A stretch of 64,000 nucleotides of DNA, taken from NCBI GenBank assembly GCA_016705955.1, contig JADJKO010000002.1:785592-849591 (forward strand). Direction: 5' to 3'. The position numbers were made by a program, and so were the translations under genes. Below the pieces are notes generated by a model that made no database searches, was not told the DNA's origin, and saw only the letters and a list, made by a program, of their open reading frames with translations. The stretch is from Flavobacteriales bacterium (GTDB lineage Bacteria; Bacteroidota; Bacteroidia; Flavobacteriales_F; PHOS-HE28). Positions 33,189 to 44,783 of this stretch are shown one piece after another. Numbering within the stretch: the stretch's first letter is position 1; each line of letters begins with the position of its first letter.

Positions 33189-34469
33189 CTACGCGCCGTC
33201 GTACTTTCCTTTCCAGCGTTTCCGCAACCACTCCGCATATTCCGCTTCACGCGGATTGTCACCCGGGATGTAAAGGGTCTTACCGCTGATCGCTTCCGGC
33301 AGGAACTCCTGGTCCACGAAATTGCCTTCGCCTTCGTGACTGTATCGGTAGTCCTTCCCGTAACCGATCGTCTTCATCAACTTGGTGGGGGCATTCCGCA
33401 GGTGCAGAGGTACCGGTAGATCGCCGGAGCGCTTCACCTCGGTTTGCGCAGCACCGATCGCCAGATAGCTCGCATTGCTCTTCGCGGAGCAGGCCAAGTA
33501 GATCGCGCATTGGCTGAGGATGATCCTTCCTTCCGGCCATCCGATCATCTGCACGGCTTGCATCGTGGTGGTGGCCATCAGCAGCGCGTTCGGGTTCGCA
33601 TTGCCGATGTCCTCGCTGGCCAGTATCACCATGCGGCGGGCAATGAACAAGGGATCCTCGCCGCCTTCCACCATGCGCGCCAACCAATACACGGCCGCAT
33701 TCGGATCGCTGCCCCGCATGCTCTTGATGAAGGCGCTGACGATGTCGTAGTGCTGTTCACCCTGCTTGTCGTACCGCGCCGCGGTGTTCTGCACCACCTC
33801 CTTCACCAACTCGTTCGTGATCGTCACGTGCCCTTCACCGGAAGCCTTCACGCAGAGCTCAAAAGTGTTCAGCAAGCGCCGCGCATCGCCCCCGCTCGCG
33901 CGCATGAGCGCATCGGTTTCCTTCAACTCGATCGCACGGTCCTTCAGTTCCGCATCGCTTTCCATCGCGCGGTGCAGGAGGATCATCAGTTCTTCCTCGG
34001 CCAGCGCTTCAAGGATGTACACTTGGCAACGGGAGAGCAACGCACCGATCACTTCGAAGGATGGGTTCTCCGTGGTCGCGCCGATCAACGTGATCGTTCC
34101 TTTCTCCACGGCGCCGAGCAACGAATCCTGTTGCGCTTTGCTGAAGCGATGGATCTCGTCGATGAAGAGCACCGCGCTGCGCGAGAAGAGACCGGAGCCT
34201 CCGGCTTGCTCGATCACTTCGCGCACATCCTTCACCCCACTGCTGATCGCGCTGAGCGTGTGGAAGGGCCGCTTCAGGTCCTGGGCGATCAACCGCGCCA
34301 TCGTCGTCTTGCCCACGCCCGGCGGCCCCCAGAGGATCATGCTCGGGAGCATGCCACCGGCCAAGGCTTTGCGGAGCACGCCATCAGGGCCCACCAAGTG
34401 GCGCTGTCCCACCACCTCATCGAGGGTGCGGGGGCGCATGCGTTCGGCGAGTGGGGCGCTGGTCTCCAT
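33189..34469 (-). CDS. rarA: Replication-associated recombination protein A (RarA/MgsA AAA ATPase)
   Basis: 426 residues. It starts with LAERMRPRTLDEVVGQRHL; Walker A is GPPGVGKTT, Walker B FIDEIHRFSKAQQDSLL, and sensor 1 is LIGATTENPSFEV. The C-terminal tetramerisation region has DPNAAVYWLARMVEGGEDPLF. It works in the cytoplasm at stalled forks. It is downstream of the giant gene, separated by a terminator. Confidence 0.95.
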   Translation of the reverse strand: METSAPLAERMRPRTLDEVVGQRHLVGPDGVLRKALAGGMLPSMILWGPPGVGKTTMARLIAQDLKRPFHTLSAISSGVKDVREVIEQAGGSGLFSRSAVLFIDEIHRFSKAQQDSLLGAVEKGTITLIGATTENPSFEVIGALLSRCQVYILEALAEEELMILLHRAMESDAELKDRAIELKETDALMRASGGDARRLLNTFELCVKASGEGHVTITNELVKEVVQNTAARYDKQGEQHYDIVSAFIKSMRGSDPNAAVYWLARMVEGGEDPLFIARRMVILASEDIGNANPNALLMATTTMQAVQMIGWPEGRIILSQCAIYLACSAKSNASYLAIGAAQTEVKRSGDLPVPLHLRNAPTKLMKTIGYGKDYRYSHEGEGNFVDQEFLPEAISGKTLYIPGDNPREAEYAEWLRKRWKGKYDGA

Positions 34470-34506
34470 GGTCCGTGGTCGCCGAAAGTAGTACCACCCG
34501 GAAACA

Positions 34507-34535
34507 CGAAACCCCTGCGGTGTGCAGGGGTTTCG
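34507..34535 (-). terminator. Terminator of the giant secreted-protein gene
   Basis: CGAAACCCCTGC-GGT-GTGCAGGGGTTTCG is a stable hairpin between the stop at 34554 and the rarA start. Confidence 0.75.
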
Positions 34536-34553
34536 CGTTCAAGGGGTGTCCGC

Positions 34554-37500
34554 TTACGGTTGGTGCATCAGTTTGCCATGCACTTCCTGTCCGTTGAGGA
34601 TGATGCGGTAGATGTAGAGGCCGCCTTCGCTGTTCGTGGGTTGGAACTCAAGACGCAGGGGCTGGTCGGCGCTCACCGTACCGGTGAAGAGGTTGGCCAC
34701 GTTGCGACCGTTCATATCCAGGATGTCCACGCTCGCACGGCCATTCTCCTTCGGGGTCACGATGAGCGTGCCATTCGTCCGGAAAGGATTGGGCCACACT
34801 TGTGCGCTCAGGTTCGTGCTGAACACATTGCCGTTGCCGTTGTCGATGACCGGTTCGGGATCGCACCCGACGGTGATCAACTGGATGACGGTAGTGGTGT
34901 TGCCGCAGTCATCCGTGGCCGTGTAGGTACGCGTGATCACGTACTTGCCATCCTTGTCGTATTCACCCTTCGACTCCTCGACCGTCACATCCACATCGGC
35001 GTCGCAATTGTCGGTTGCTGTGCAAGCGACCGGTGCCGGGATCTTCTGGCAGTTCAACTCCAGGTCCTCGATCTTGCACTGGAGTACTGGGGCCACGTTG
35101 TCGATCACCTCGATGTTCCACGTTGCCGTCCCCGTGTTCCCGCACTGGTCGGTCGCGGTCCACGTATGCGCGATGGTGTAAGATCCGGCGCAGTTCCCGG
35201 GGATCACCGCTACGCTGTGCGTGGAGACCAGGTCCTTCTTGGAGCATTCGTCGTAGGCCCACACCTTGGGTGTTACGATGGCATCCAGGTCAGCGTCGCA
35301 AGCCATGGTGATGTCCGCTGGCACCTCGAGGAAGATCGGGGCCACCTCATCGATCAAGGTGATGTACTGCACGCAGGTTTCGTAGGCTCCGTCCTCGGCC
35401 TCCGCCCAGAAAGTGCGGCGGATCACGTAGGGACAGTTGCTCAGGATCACGTCGTTCCAACCCACGTCGATGATCTCGGGGCATTTCTTCTCCTTGCGGA
35501 ACTCCGGAAAACCACCCATGCTGAAGGGCGAGAAGTCATCCGCGCACTGCACCGTGATGTTCACCGGGCAGCTGATGATCAGCGGACCGCAGTCCGTCGC
35601 GCAATCGGTATCGACGCTCACTTCCACCGTGAATTCGGAAGTACAGTTGGCCTGCGTGAAGAGCACCAGGTTGTACGTACCGGGCTCCGTGGCATAAGCT
35701 TCCGCGGTTCCCGCGCTGAATCCATTCGGGCCGGTCCATTGGATATTGAATGGTTGGCCATCGGTGGTGAAGGAGAGCAGCGCCGGTTCGCCATTGCATC
35801 CGATCAACGTTGCGGAGACCTCGGCGTCGATCGTCCCTGTGTTGTCGATCACCTCAGCGGAGGTCGAGGCCATGCATCCGTTGGTGCCGGTCACGGTGAG
35901 TTCGTACACGCCAGGGATGAAGGTCTGGATCACCGCGATGTCATCAGTGCTCCCGTTCGGCAGGGTCCACAGGATCGTGCCGTTCCCAACACCGTTCGCG
36001 GTCAAGGTTACCGGGCTGGTGTTGCAGGTCACGGTACCATCAACGGTGATGCTGATCTGCGGAACATTGAGATCGACCTCCGTCGATCATCCGGCGCCGG
36101 GGCGGGTGTCCACCCGCACCACACGGGCTGGCCAGCGACGACCCCGCTGTTGCGCCGGCGCTACTTATCGACCATCGCTGGCAACCATTCGCACCGGTGA
36201 CGGTGAGGAAGTAGTGCCAGCCACCGACACGGTCGGGTTCTGGTCTGCTCGGGAAGTTGGACCGGTCCATGAGAAGGAACCGCTGCCGGTTGACCAAGGG
36301 CAAGAGCCTGGGTTGGCGCAGGGATCGTACCACCGCGCTGTTGCGCCGGGAGGTTCTCATCGGGATCCACCTCCGCTTCGATCCATCGACTGGCAACCGT
36401 TGGCGCCAGTGACGGTGAGGAAGTAGGTGCCAGCCACCGACACGTCCTGGGTTCTGGTCCTTGCTGGTGAAGTGTTCGGACCGGTCCATGAGAAGGAGCC
36501 GCTGCCGGTTGCGAGCAGGGTCACGCTGGTTGCGCAGGCGATCGTACCACCGGTTGCTGTTGCACCGGGAGGTTCTCATCGGTATCCACCGGCGATTATC
36601 GACTGGCAACCGTTGGAGCCAGTGACGGTGAGGAAGTACGTGCCAGCCACCGACACGGTCGGGTTCTGGTCGTTGCTCGTGAAGTTCGGACCGGTCCATG
36701 AGAAGGAACCGCTGCCGGTTGCACCAAGGGTCACGCTTGGGTTGGCGCAGGTGATCGTACCACCGGTCGCTGTTGCGCCGGGTTCAACAAGATCGGTATC
36801 GACCTCCGCTTGATCCATCGACATGCAACCATTCGCACCGGTGACGGTGAGGATACGTGCCAGCCACCGACACGGTCGGGTTCTGGTCGTTGCTCGTGAA
36901 GTAGTTCGGACCGGTCCATGAAAAGGAGCCGTTGCCGCTGCCCCAAGCATGACGCTCGGGTTGGCGCAGGTGATCGTACCGCCGGTCGCATTGCACCGGG
37001 TTCACCATCATCGGTATCGACCTCCGCTTCATCCATCGACTGCAACCGTTCGCGCCGGTGACGGTGAGCAAGTACGTGCCAGCCACCCCCACGGTCGGGT
37101 TCTGGTCCTTGCTGGTGAAGTTCGGACCGGTCCATGAGAAGGAACCGTTGCCGGCTGCCCGCAGGTCACGCTTTGGTTGGCGCAGGTCAACGTACCACCG
37201 GTTGCTGTTGCACCGGGGGCTTCTCATCGGTATCCACCTCCGCTTTCGGTGCTCGACTGCAACCGTTGGCGCCGGTCACGGTGAGGACATAGGTGCCAGC
37301 CACCCACACCCTCGGGTTCTGGTCGTTGCTCGTGAGAAGTTCGGACCGGTCCATGAGAAGGAACCGTTGCCGCACCCGTCAGCGTCACGCTTGGCTGGCG
37401 CAGGTGAGCGTACCGCCGGCGCGGTTGCACCCGGGACTTCTCGTCGAGTATCCACCTCCGCTTATCGGCTGGCAACCATTCGCGCCAGTCACGGTCAGCA

Positions 37501-40500
37501 CGTACGTGCCCGCCGCACTCACGGTCGGGTTCTGGTCGTTGCTCGTGAACGTTCGGACCGGTCCACGAGAAGCTGCCGTTGCCGCACCAGGGGTCACGCT
37601 GCCGGTGAGGTCATCCTACCGGTCGCTTGCGCGCCGGGGACATCGTCATCGAGTTCGACCCCGCGTTGATCCATCGACTTGCAACCGTTCGCGCCAGTGA
37701 CGGTGAGGAAGTACGTGCCAGCCACCGACACGGTCGGGTTCTGGTCCTTGCTCGTGAAGTTGTTCGGACCGGTCCATGAGAAGGAACCGCTGCCGCCGGT
37801 TGCAGCATGAACGCTCGGGTTGGCGCAGGTCAGCGTACCACCGGTTGCTGTCGCGCCGGGGCTTCATCATCGAGTATCGACCTCGGCTTGTCCGTCCACA
37901 TGCAACCGTTCGCACCGGTGACGGTGAGGACGTAGGTGCCAGCCACCGACACGGTCGGGTTCTGGTCCTTGCTGGTGAATTGTTGGGACCGGTCCATGAG
38001 AAGGAGCCGTTGCCGGTTGCCGGGAGGTCACGCTTGGGTTCGCGCAGGTGATCGTACCACCGGTCGCTATTGCGCCGGGTTCAACAAGATCGGTATCGAC
38101 CTCCGCTTGATCCATCGACATGCAACCGTTGGAGCCAGTGACGGTGAGGAAGTACGTACCAGCCACGCTCACGGTCGGGTTCTGGTCGTTGCTCGTAAAG
38201 TTCGGACCGGTCCATGAGAAGGAACCGCTGCCGGTTGCGCCAAGGGTCACGCTTGGGTTGGCGCAGGTGATCGTACCACCGGTCGCTGTTGCACCCGGAG
38301 TGTTCTCATCGGTATCCACTTCCGCTTGATCCATCGACTGGCAACCGTTCGCGCCGGTGACGGTGAGGAAGTACGTACCGGCCGCGCTTACCGTCGGGTT
38401 CTGGTCGTTGCTCGTGAATCCGTTCGGACCGGTCCATGAGAAGGAACCGTTGCCGCTGCCGGCGAGCGTGACGCTTGGGTTGGCGCAGGTGATCGTACCA
38501 CCGGTCGCTGTTGCACCCGGAGTGTTCTCATCGGTATCCACTTCCGCTTGATCCATCGACTGGCAACCATTCGCACCAGTGACGATGAGGATGTAAGTAC
38601 CCGGCCCACTCACGGTCGGGTTCTGGTCCTTGCTCGTGAAGTGTTCGGACCGGTCCAGAGAAGGAACCGTTGCCGCTGCCGGCGAGCGTGACGCTTGGGT
38701 TGGCGCAGGTGATCGTACCACCGGTCGCTGTTGCACCCGGAGTGTTCTCATCGGTATCCACCTCCGCTTGATCCATCGACATGCAACCATTCGCACCGGT
38801 GACGGTGAGGATGTAAGTACCCGGCGCACTCACGGTCGGGTTCTGGTCGTGGCTCGTAAGTTGTTCGGACCGGTCCATGAGAAGGAACCGTTGCCGCTGC
38901 CGGTGAGCATGATGCTCGTGGTGGTGCATGTGAGCGTACCACCAGTTGCAGTTGCACCGGAGTGTTCTCATCAGTATCCACCTCCGCTTGATCCATCGAC
39001 TGGCAACCATTCGCACCGGTGACGGTGAGGAAGTACGTGCCAGCCACCGACACGGTCGGGTTCTGGTCGTTGCTCGTGAAGTTCGGACCGGTCCATGAGA
39101 AGGAGCCGTTGCCGGTTGCGCCAAGGGTAACGCTTGGGTTCGCGCAGGTGATCGTACCACCGGTCGCTGTTGCACCGGGTTCAACAAGATCGGTATCGAC
39201 CTCCGCTTGATCCATCGACATGCAACCATTCGCACCGGTGACAGTGAGGAAGTACGTGCCAGCCACCGACACGGTCGGGTTCTGGTCGTTGCTCGTGAAG
39301 TTCGGACCGGTCCATGAGAAGGAGCCGTTGCCGCTGCCGGTAGCATGCCGCCGGGTTGGCGCAGGTGATCGTACCACCGGTTGCTGTTGCACCGGGTTCA
39401 ACAAGATCGGTATCGACCTCCGCTTGATCCATCGACTGGCAACCATTCGCACCGGTGACGGTGAGGAAGTACGTGCCAGCCACCGACACGGTCGGGTTCT
39501 GGTCGTTGCTCGTGAAGTTCGGACCGGTCCATGAGAAGGAACCGTTGCCGGTTGCACCAAGGGTCACGCTTGGGTTGGCGCAGGTGATCGTACCACCGGT
39601 TGCTGTTGCGCCGGGAGTGTTCTCATCGCTATCCACTTCCGCTTGATCCATCGACTGGCAACCATTCGCACCGGTGACGGTGAGGATGTACGTGCCAGCC
39701 ACCGACACGGTCGGGTTCTGGTCGTTGCTCGTGAAGTTCGGACCGGTCCATGAGAAGGAACCGCTGCCGGTTGCACCGAGCGTGACGCTTGGGCTGGCGC
39801 AGGTGATCGTACCACCGGTCGCAGTGGCGCCCGGGGTTGCCAGATCCTGTTCGACCTGCGCTTGGGCGGTGTTCGTGCAGCCGCTCGGCGCGGTCACGGT
39901 AAGCGTATAGGTACCCGTGGCATTCACGGTCGGGTCTTCAAGCTGCGAGGTGAAGCCTCCCGGGCCGCTCCACGAGAACGTAGCTCCTTGAACGCTGCTG
40001 CCACCATTCAGGGCAATGCCGTTCGGGGTGTTGCACGTGATCGTTCCTCCGGTCGCGGAGGCATCGGGCACCGATGTACCACCGATGTTCACCGGCAGGA
40101 TGAATTCGCAGTTGTGGCTATCCGTGATCGTCACACTGTACGATCCGCTGGGTACGCCGGAAAGGGTCGGACCCGCGAAGCCGGTGCTCCACAGGTAGCT
40201 GTAGCCGGGTGATCCACCGCTGCCGGAAGCCGTTGCGCTACCGTTGTTGTTCGAGCACGTGGCACTGGTCGTTTGTGCGCTTCCTCCAACAGCGGTCGGT
40301 TGGCCCACGTTGAAGTTTCCGATCGCACTGCATCCGTTGAAGTCCGTAACGGTCACGCTGTACGCACCCGCAGCCAGGTTGATCGCTGTTTGTGTGCTTT
40401 GTCCGTTGCTCCACGCATAGGTGAAGGGTGCTTGTCCATCGGCATTGGCAACGATGCTGCCGGTGCTTCCACCGTTGCACAGCGCGGGTGTTGCTGTTCC

Positions 40501-43144
40501 CGTAACGGTCATCAGGCGCACGGTCACCACTTGGTCCGCCGCGCCGGCAAGGATGCAGGCATCACCGCCAATGATCCGGCGGATGTATGTCGTTTGCGAT
40601 ATCGCGCCGATCGATGATCCGGAAAGGTTCTGGCTCGTGGCGCCACCGATGTTCGTCCAGTTCAAGCTATCGGTGCTGATCTGCCACTGGTAGGTCGCGG
40701 CGCTCGGGAAGGCGGGGTAAGCGGAGCTCGTGTTGTTGCGCACGATGGTCGGCAAGGTGTAGCTCGGTACCGATCCGATGATGTCCCCCGGAGTGGCCCC
40801 CGGGCAGATGGACACGCCTTGATAGCTGATCGTGTTGCCGAGCAGGTCGGGCGGATTGGCCCATACCACCAGACCGGGTTCATAGCGGGTGGTCGGACTG
40901 TTCTTCGTGGTGTTCAGCGCACCCTGCGTCAGCGGGATGTTGTTGCTCTGCGCGGTCACGATGGTGTAGATCCGGCAGTTGCTGAACTTGATGCCGCGTT
41001 CGCCCACCGGGTCATAATCATCTGCCGCACCGCCGTAATACGTGCTGAAGTTCAGCGCAGAAAGGGCGCTGTTCAGTTTCAGGAACACCTTGTCGTTGTT
41101 GCCTTGGTTCGTGCTCTGCAACGGGGTGTTCGGGGAGGAGGACACCGGGAAGTTGGTGCTGTTGGTGTAGCCGAACACATACACGTCGTTGTTCAGGTCC
41201 GTGTTCAGGCCCATCATGTTCACCTCGTTCAAGGTGCCGCCCACGTACGTGCCCTGCGATGAGGGACTGGTCGATGGTCATCCGGCCCATGTAGAAGTCG
41301 TTGCTGCCGTTGTGGCTCGTGTCGTAGGAGCCGCTGGTGATGTTCGCGCTGTTCAGTCCTGTGGTTACCCCGCCGAAGTAGAATTCGGTGCGGTCCGTAT
41401 TGAATGACATGCACAACAGGTTGGCATCACTGCCTGAAGCAGATGAGTAGTAGGAGGACCATGTGGTCGCACCGGCACCGGTGAGTCGCTGGAGGAATCC
41501 AGCGGTGGTTCCGCCACGCGCGGCTTGACGTGGACTTACCGTCGGGAAGTTGGTGCTTGCTGTGTTGCCGCCTACGAAAAGGTCGCCGCTCACGGGGTTA
41601 TGCAACATGATGCTGGCGCGATCGGCACCGCTGCCACCGTAATTGCGCATCCACACCAAGGAGGAGAGGTCCTGGTTGATGCGGAACACCAGGGCGTCAC
41701 TGCCGCCGTTGTTGGTATTGCTCGCCCCGCTACCCGCGTTCAAGGTCAGTAGGTTGGTGCTGGTGGTGCTTCCGCATACGAATACATCACCGTTCGGCGC
41801 CGTGCGCACGTCGAAGTTGTCATCCGCTCCGTTGCCACCCACCACCGCTGCTTTGATCGAAAGACCGTCCTGCGTGATCTTCAGCACGAACACGTCGATC
41901 CCGCTCTGCGCTTGTTGGTCGATGCTGGTTCCGCTGAAGGCCGGTCCACCGATCAACGGAAAGTTGGTGCTACTGGTCTGGCCGGTGATGTAAAGGTTCC
42001 CATCCGGACCCTGTTCCATGGCGTACGGATTGTCATCGCCCGCCCCACCGATGTAGGTCTGCCACACCCGCGTTCCCGATCCGCCGACCGTAGCGGGTTC
42101 GAGGTACTTGCCCACAATGATCTCCAGGTTCCCGTTCTCGGTTACGTCGAACGCACCCAAGGTGATGTTGTCCGTGCTACCGACCACACGGGCCACCACA
42201 TAGATGGCTCCATCGGCAGGGTCCACCCAGATGGCGTGGCCGTGGTTATCACCGGTGCTGTTCGTATTCACCCACGTGGCCCAGCGCATGGCGATCGGGT
42301 CGATCACCAAGGGCTGGCTCGGGTCATACGCACCGAGTTTGAATCGAATGACGTTCGCGCCCTCGATCACATAGGCTGCATCCACTTTCTTTTCACGTCC
42401 ATTGATGCGTTGGTACACGACCGGAGCCGGATAGCTCATGTCGCCCAAGCTGGTGCTCATCACCAGTTCACCGTTCTCTGTTACGCGCACACGATCGATC
42501 CCTTTCAGTTCCAAGGCGATCAGCGCCGGATCGCTACCAGGCTTGCAGATGATGTCGTACTCAAGTGAACCATCGGCAGCAGGGTAATAGCGCACGTCCG
42601 TTCCCTTGTACACGTCGCGGTACCATACCTCCTGGAAATTCTGAACGCCCATGGCCTGGTGTTCCTGGGTGCCCAGGAAATAGTTGGTCAGGTCATCATG
42701 TGCTTCCTTGCTCTCCACGCGCATGGCAGGGGATGCATTCCGGAAGTGCATGAGCCAGCCGTGACCCTTCTTGTTCCATTTCAGGTCGCGCTGGGGAAGG
42801 CCGCGCCCGATCTCTTCTTCAATGGCGATCCCTTCGCGCTGACGGGCTTCCACCGCCGCCGGGTCGTAGGCGCTCATCAACATGCCTTCGCGCGTGGCGA
42901 CGGCCTGGCCGAGCGGGAAGTCGGCGCGGTACAGCACGGTCGCACCGAACTGTCCTTTGTTCTCCACGAAGTGGATCTCCTGGTCGTGCATATTCAGCAA
43001 GCCGTCCAGTTCGTCGTGGTCGTGTCCTTTGGGCGCAGGCTTGCTGGCCAACTGTGCCATCAATGTGGCGCTGGCCATCAGGAGCAGTAGGAGCGAGCAG
43101 AGTGCGCGCATCCAGGTCGATCGATGGGGATGGAATGAATTCAT
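34554..43144 (-). CDS. Giant repeat-containing secreted surface protein with T9SS sorting domain (multiple frameshifts)
   Basis: A single gene of about 2860 codons. From ATG at 43144 there is a signal peptide (CSLLLLLMASATLMAQ), a DUF7948-like domain (HFVENKGQFG) and a long SBBP-type beta-propeller region. An Ig-like part and two SprB-type repeats (CNGGSTGSIVANADG) follow. Next come about 17 near-identical 73-residue repeats (36.1-39.85 kb) and one divergent copy, then HYR-like domains, and a type A sorting domain (QVWPNPFRTNGTLIV to HGKLMHQP) for export and anchoring. The frame changes near 41260 (extra G in GGG), near 39350, and many times within the repeats. Repeats this similar are prone to assembly error. 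It is probably a surface adhesin. Confidence 0.85.
36060..39950 (-). repeat. About 17 tandem repeats of 219 bp in the giant surface-protein gene
   Basis: Each unit encodes about 73 residues with the blocks ATATGGTITCANPSVTL, GSFSWTGPNFTSNDQNPTV, AGTYFLTVTGANGC and SMDQAEVDTD. Two Cys per unit could form a disulfide. The block GGTTCTGGTC on the plus strand marks each copy at roughly 215-220 bp spacing from 36238 to 39715. Copies are nearly identical, but indels change frame in a dozen places. Confidence 0.9.
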
Positions 43145-43301
43145 GATCCGTTGGTTGTTGTTGTTGTTGTTGCGGTGTAGGGGGATGGAATCGTCAAGGC
43201 GCGGAAGGGGCCCGTGCGTGGACGATGGGGTAGTGCGGGAAACCGGGTGGGCCGCCACTTGGGCGATCCCTTTCCGGGTAGGAGGCTCGGGTCTCATGCG
43301 G

Positions 43302-43323
43302 CTTGTTCAGTTGGCTGAACAAG
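43302..43323. promoter_or_regulatory. CTTGTTCAG-TTGG-CTGAACAAG dyad in the leader between the giant gene and recA
   Basis: Perfect 9-bp arms around a 4-bp loop. It lies in the 562-bp region between the two divergent genes, 158 bp before the giant gene start. It could be an operator or a hairpin. The rest of the gap (43145-43706) holds a CAA microsatellite leader (43150-43175) and AT-richer likely promoter sequence, and no gene. Confidence 0.4.
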
Positions 43324-43706
43324 TGGTCCAAAGGCAGGGTCTGAAGAGCGTCCTTTTCGTCGAGAGTGGGGCAAACGTAACGGGATCGCTATCCGGCTGT
43401 CAAGTGTTCATCTGTATAAATGATCAATTCATCGACATTTCGACTGCTTCCGACCCTAATGTTGACCTCTCCTTGGTTCACGTATTCGCCATCGGGTCAA
43501 CCCTCGCTGTTCAAAACTTCTTGCCGGAAAATTTGGCGATCAGAAAGCCGAGCGGTTAATTGTGCGTCATCAAACCGACGAGAAAGCCGTCAAGCGGAAA
43601 GAAAGGAACAAGACCCGTAAGCGGGGCCAGGCCGTCGAACTTTGATGTTCGATGAGAAGCCGTCGCGACGATCCACCCACCACGAACAACAACCAACACG
43701 AATCCC

Positions 43707-44726
43707 ATGGCAACGGAGATCAACAAGGAGAAATTGAAGGCTCTACAGCTCACGATGGACAAGCTGGAGAAGACCTTCGGGAAAGGCGCCGTCATGAAGA
43801 TGGGCGATGATGCGGTGGAACAGGTGGAGGTGATCCCCACCGGATCCATCGGACTGGACCTCGCGCTGGGCGTGGGCGGTTATCCCAAGGGCCGCGTGAT
43901 CGAGATCTACGGACCGGAGAGCAGTGGCAAGACCACGCTCGCGATCCACGCCATTGCGGAATGCCAGAAGCGCGGCGGCATCGCGGCGATGATCGATGCG
44001 GAACACGCCTTCGATCGCACGTATGCCGAGAGCCTCGGTGTGGATACCGAGAACCTGCTGATCAGCCAGCCGGACAACGGCGAGCAAGCCTTGGAGATCG
44101 CCGACAACCTCATCCGTTCCGGCGCGATCGACATCATCGTGATCGACAGCGTGGCCGCTCTAACGCCGCGCGCGGAGATCGAAGGCGAGATGGGCGACAG
44201 TGCTGTGGGTATGCAGGCGCGCTTGATGAGCAAGGCCCTGCGCAAGCTCACCGGCACCATCAGCAAGACCGGCTGCTGCTGCATCTTCATCAACCAGTTG
44301 CGGGAGAAGATCGGTGTGATGTTCGGCAACCCCGAGACCACCACCGGTGGACACGCGCTGAAGTTCTACGCCAGCATGCGCTTGGACATCCGACGGATGA
44401 CGCAGTTGAAGGAAGGAGAGGTCGTGGTGGGCAACCGCACCAAGGTGAAAGTGGTGAAGAACAAGGTAGCGCCGCCGTTCCGCAAGGCGGAGTTCGACAT
44501 CATGTTCGGCAAGGGCATCAGCAAGAGCGGCGAGATCATCGATCTGGCTGTGGAGTTGGGCCTGGTGAAGAAGAGCGGCAGCTGGTTCAGCTATGCGGAC
44601 AACAAACTGGGCCAAGGCCGCGATGCCGTGCGCCAGTTGTTGGAGGATAACATCGAATTGTGCGACGAATTGGAGAAGAAGATCAAAGAAGCGGTAGCCA
44701 AGACCGGACAACCGGTCGAGGTGTGA
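43707..44726 (+). CDS. recA: Recombinase RecA
   Basis: 339 residues. Walker A GPESSGKTT, Walker B IIVIDSVAAL, the L1 loop with GEMGDSAVGMQARLMSKALRK and L2 NPETTTGGHALKFY are all intact. It binds single-stranded DNA for recombination and activates cleavage of LexA-type repressors, such as the S24 regulator at 23.3 kb. The leader is CAAC-rich without a Shine-Dalgarno motif. A terminator follows 20 bp after the stop. Confidence 0.98.
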   Translation: MATEINKEKLKALQLTMDKLEKTFGKGAVMKMGDDAVEQVEVIPTGSIGLDLALGVGGYPKGRVIEIYGPESSGKTTLAIHAIAECQKRGGIAAMIDAEHAFDRTYAESLGVDTENLLISQPDNGEQALEIADNLIRSGAIDIIVIDSVAALTPRAEIEGEMGDSAVGMQARLMSKALRKLTGTISKTGCCCIFINQLREKIGVMFGNPETTTGGHALKFYASMRLDIRRMTQLKEGEVVVGNRTKVKVVKNKVAPPFRKAEFDIMFGKGISKSGEIIDLAVELGLVKKSGSWFSYADNKLGQGRDAVRQLLEDNIELCDELEKKIKEAVAKTGQPVEV

Positions 44727-44747
44727 TGGGTTGAGCCGCTACTTTTG

Positions 44748-44777
44748 AAGGCCCCGGGGATCTGCTCCCGGGGCCTT
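44748..44777 (+). terminator. Rho-independent terminator of recA
   Basis: AAGGCCCCGGGGA-TCTGC-TCCCGGGGCCTT is a strong stem. It ends only 6 bp before the ATG of the next gene, so it may also affect translation of that gene. Confidence 0.8.
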
Positions 44778-44783
44778 CGCTTT

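Noticed and set aside
33444..36200. Long plus-strand open frame of 918 codons
   Set aside because: It is antisense to rarA and the 3' end of the giant gene, is rich in His/Arg/Gly and has no domain; it arises from the codon use of the real genes.
36060..39950. Several separate small repeat genes on either strand
   Set aside because: All pieces in the minus strand are frame-shifted parts of one repeat series within the giant gene; plus-strand pieces are shadows.
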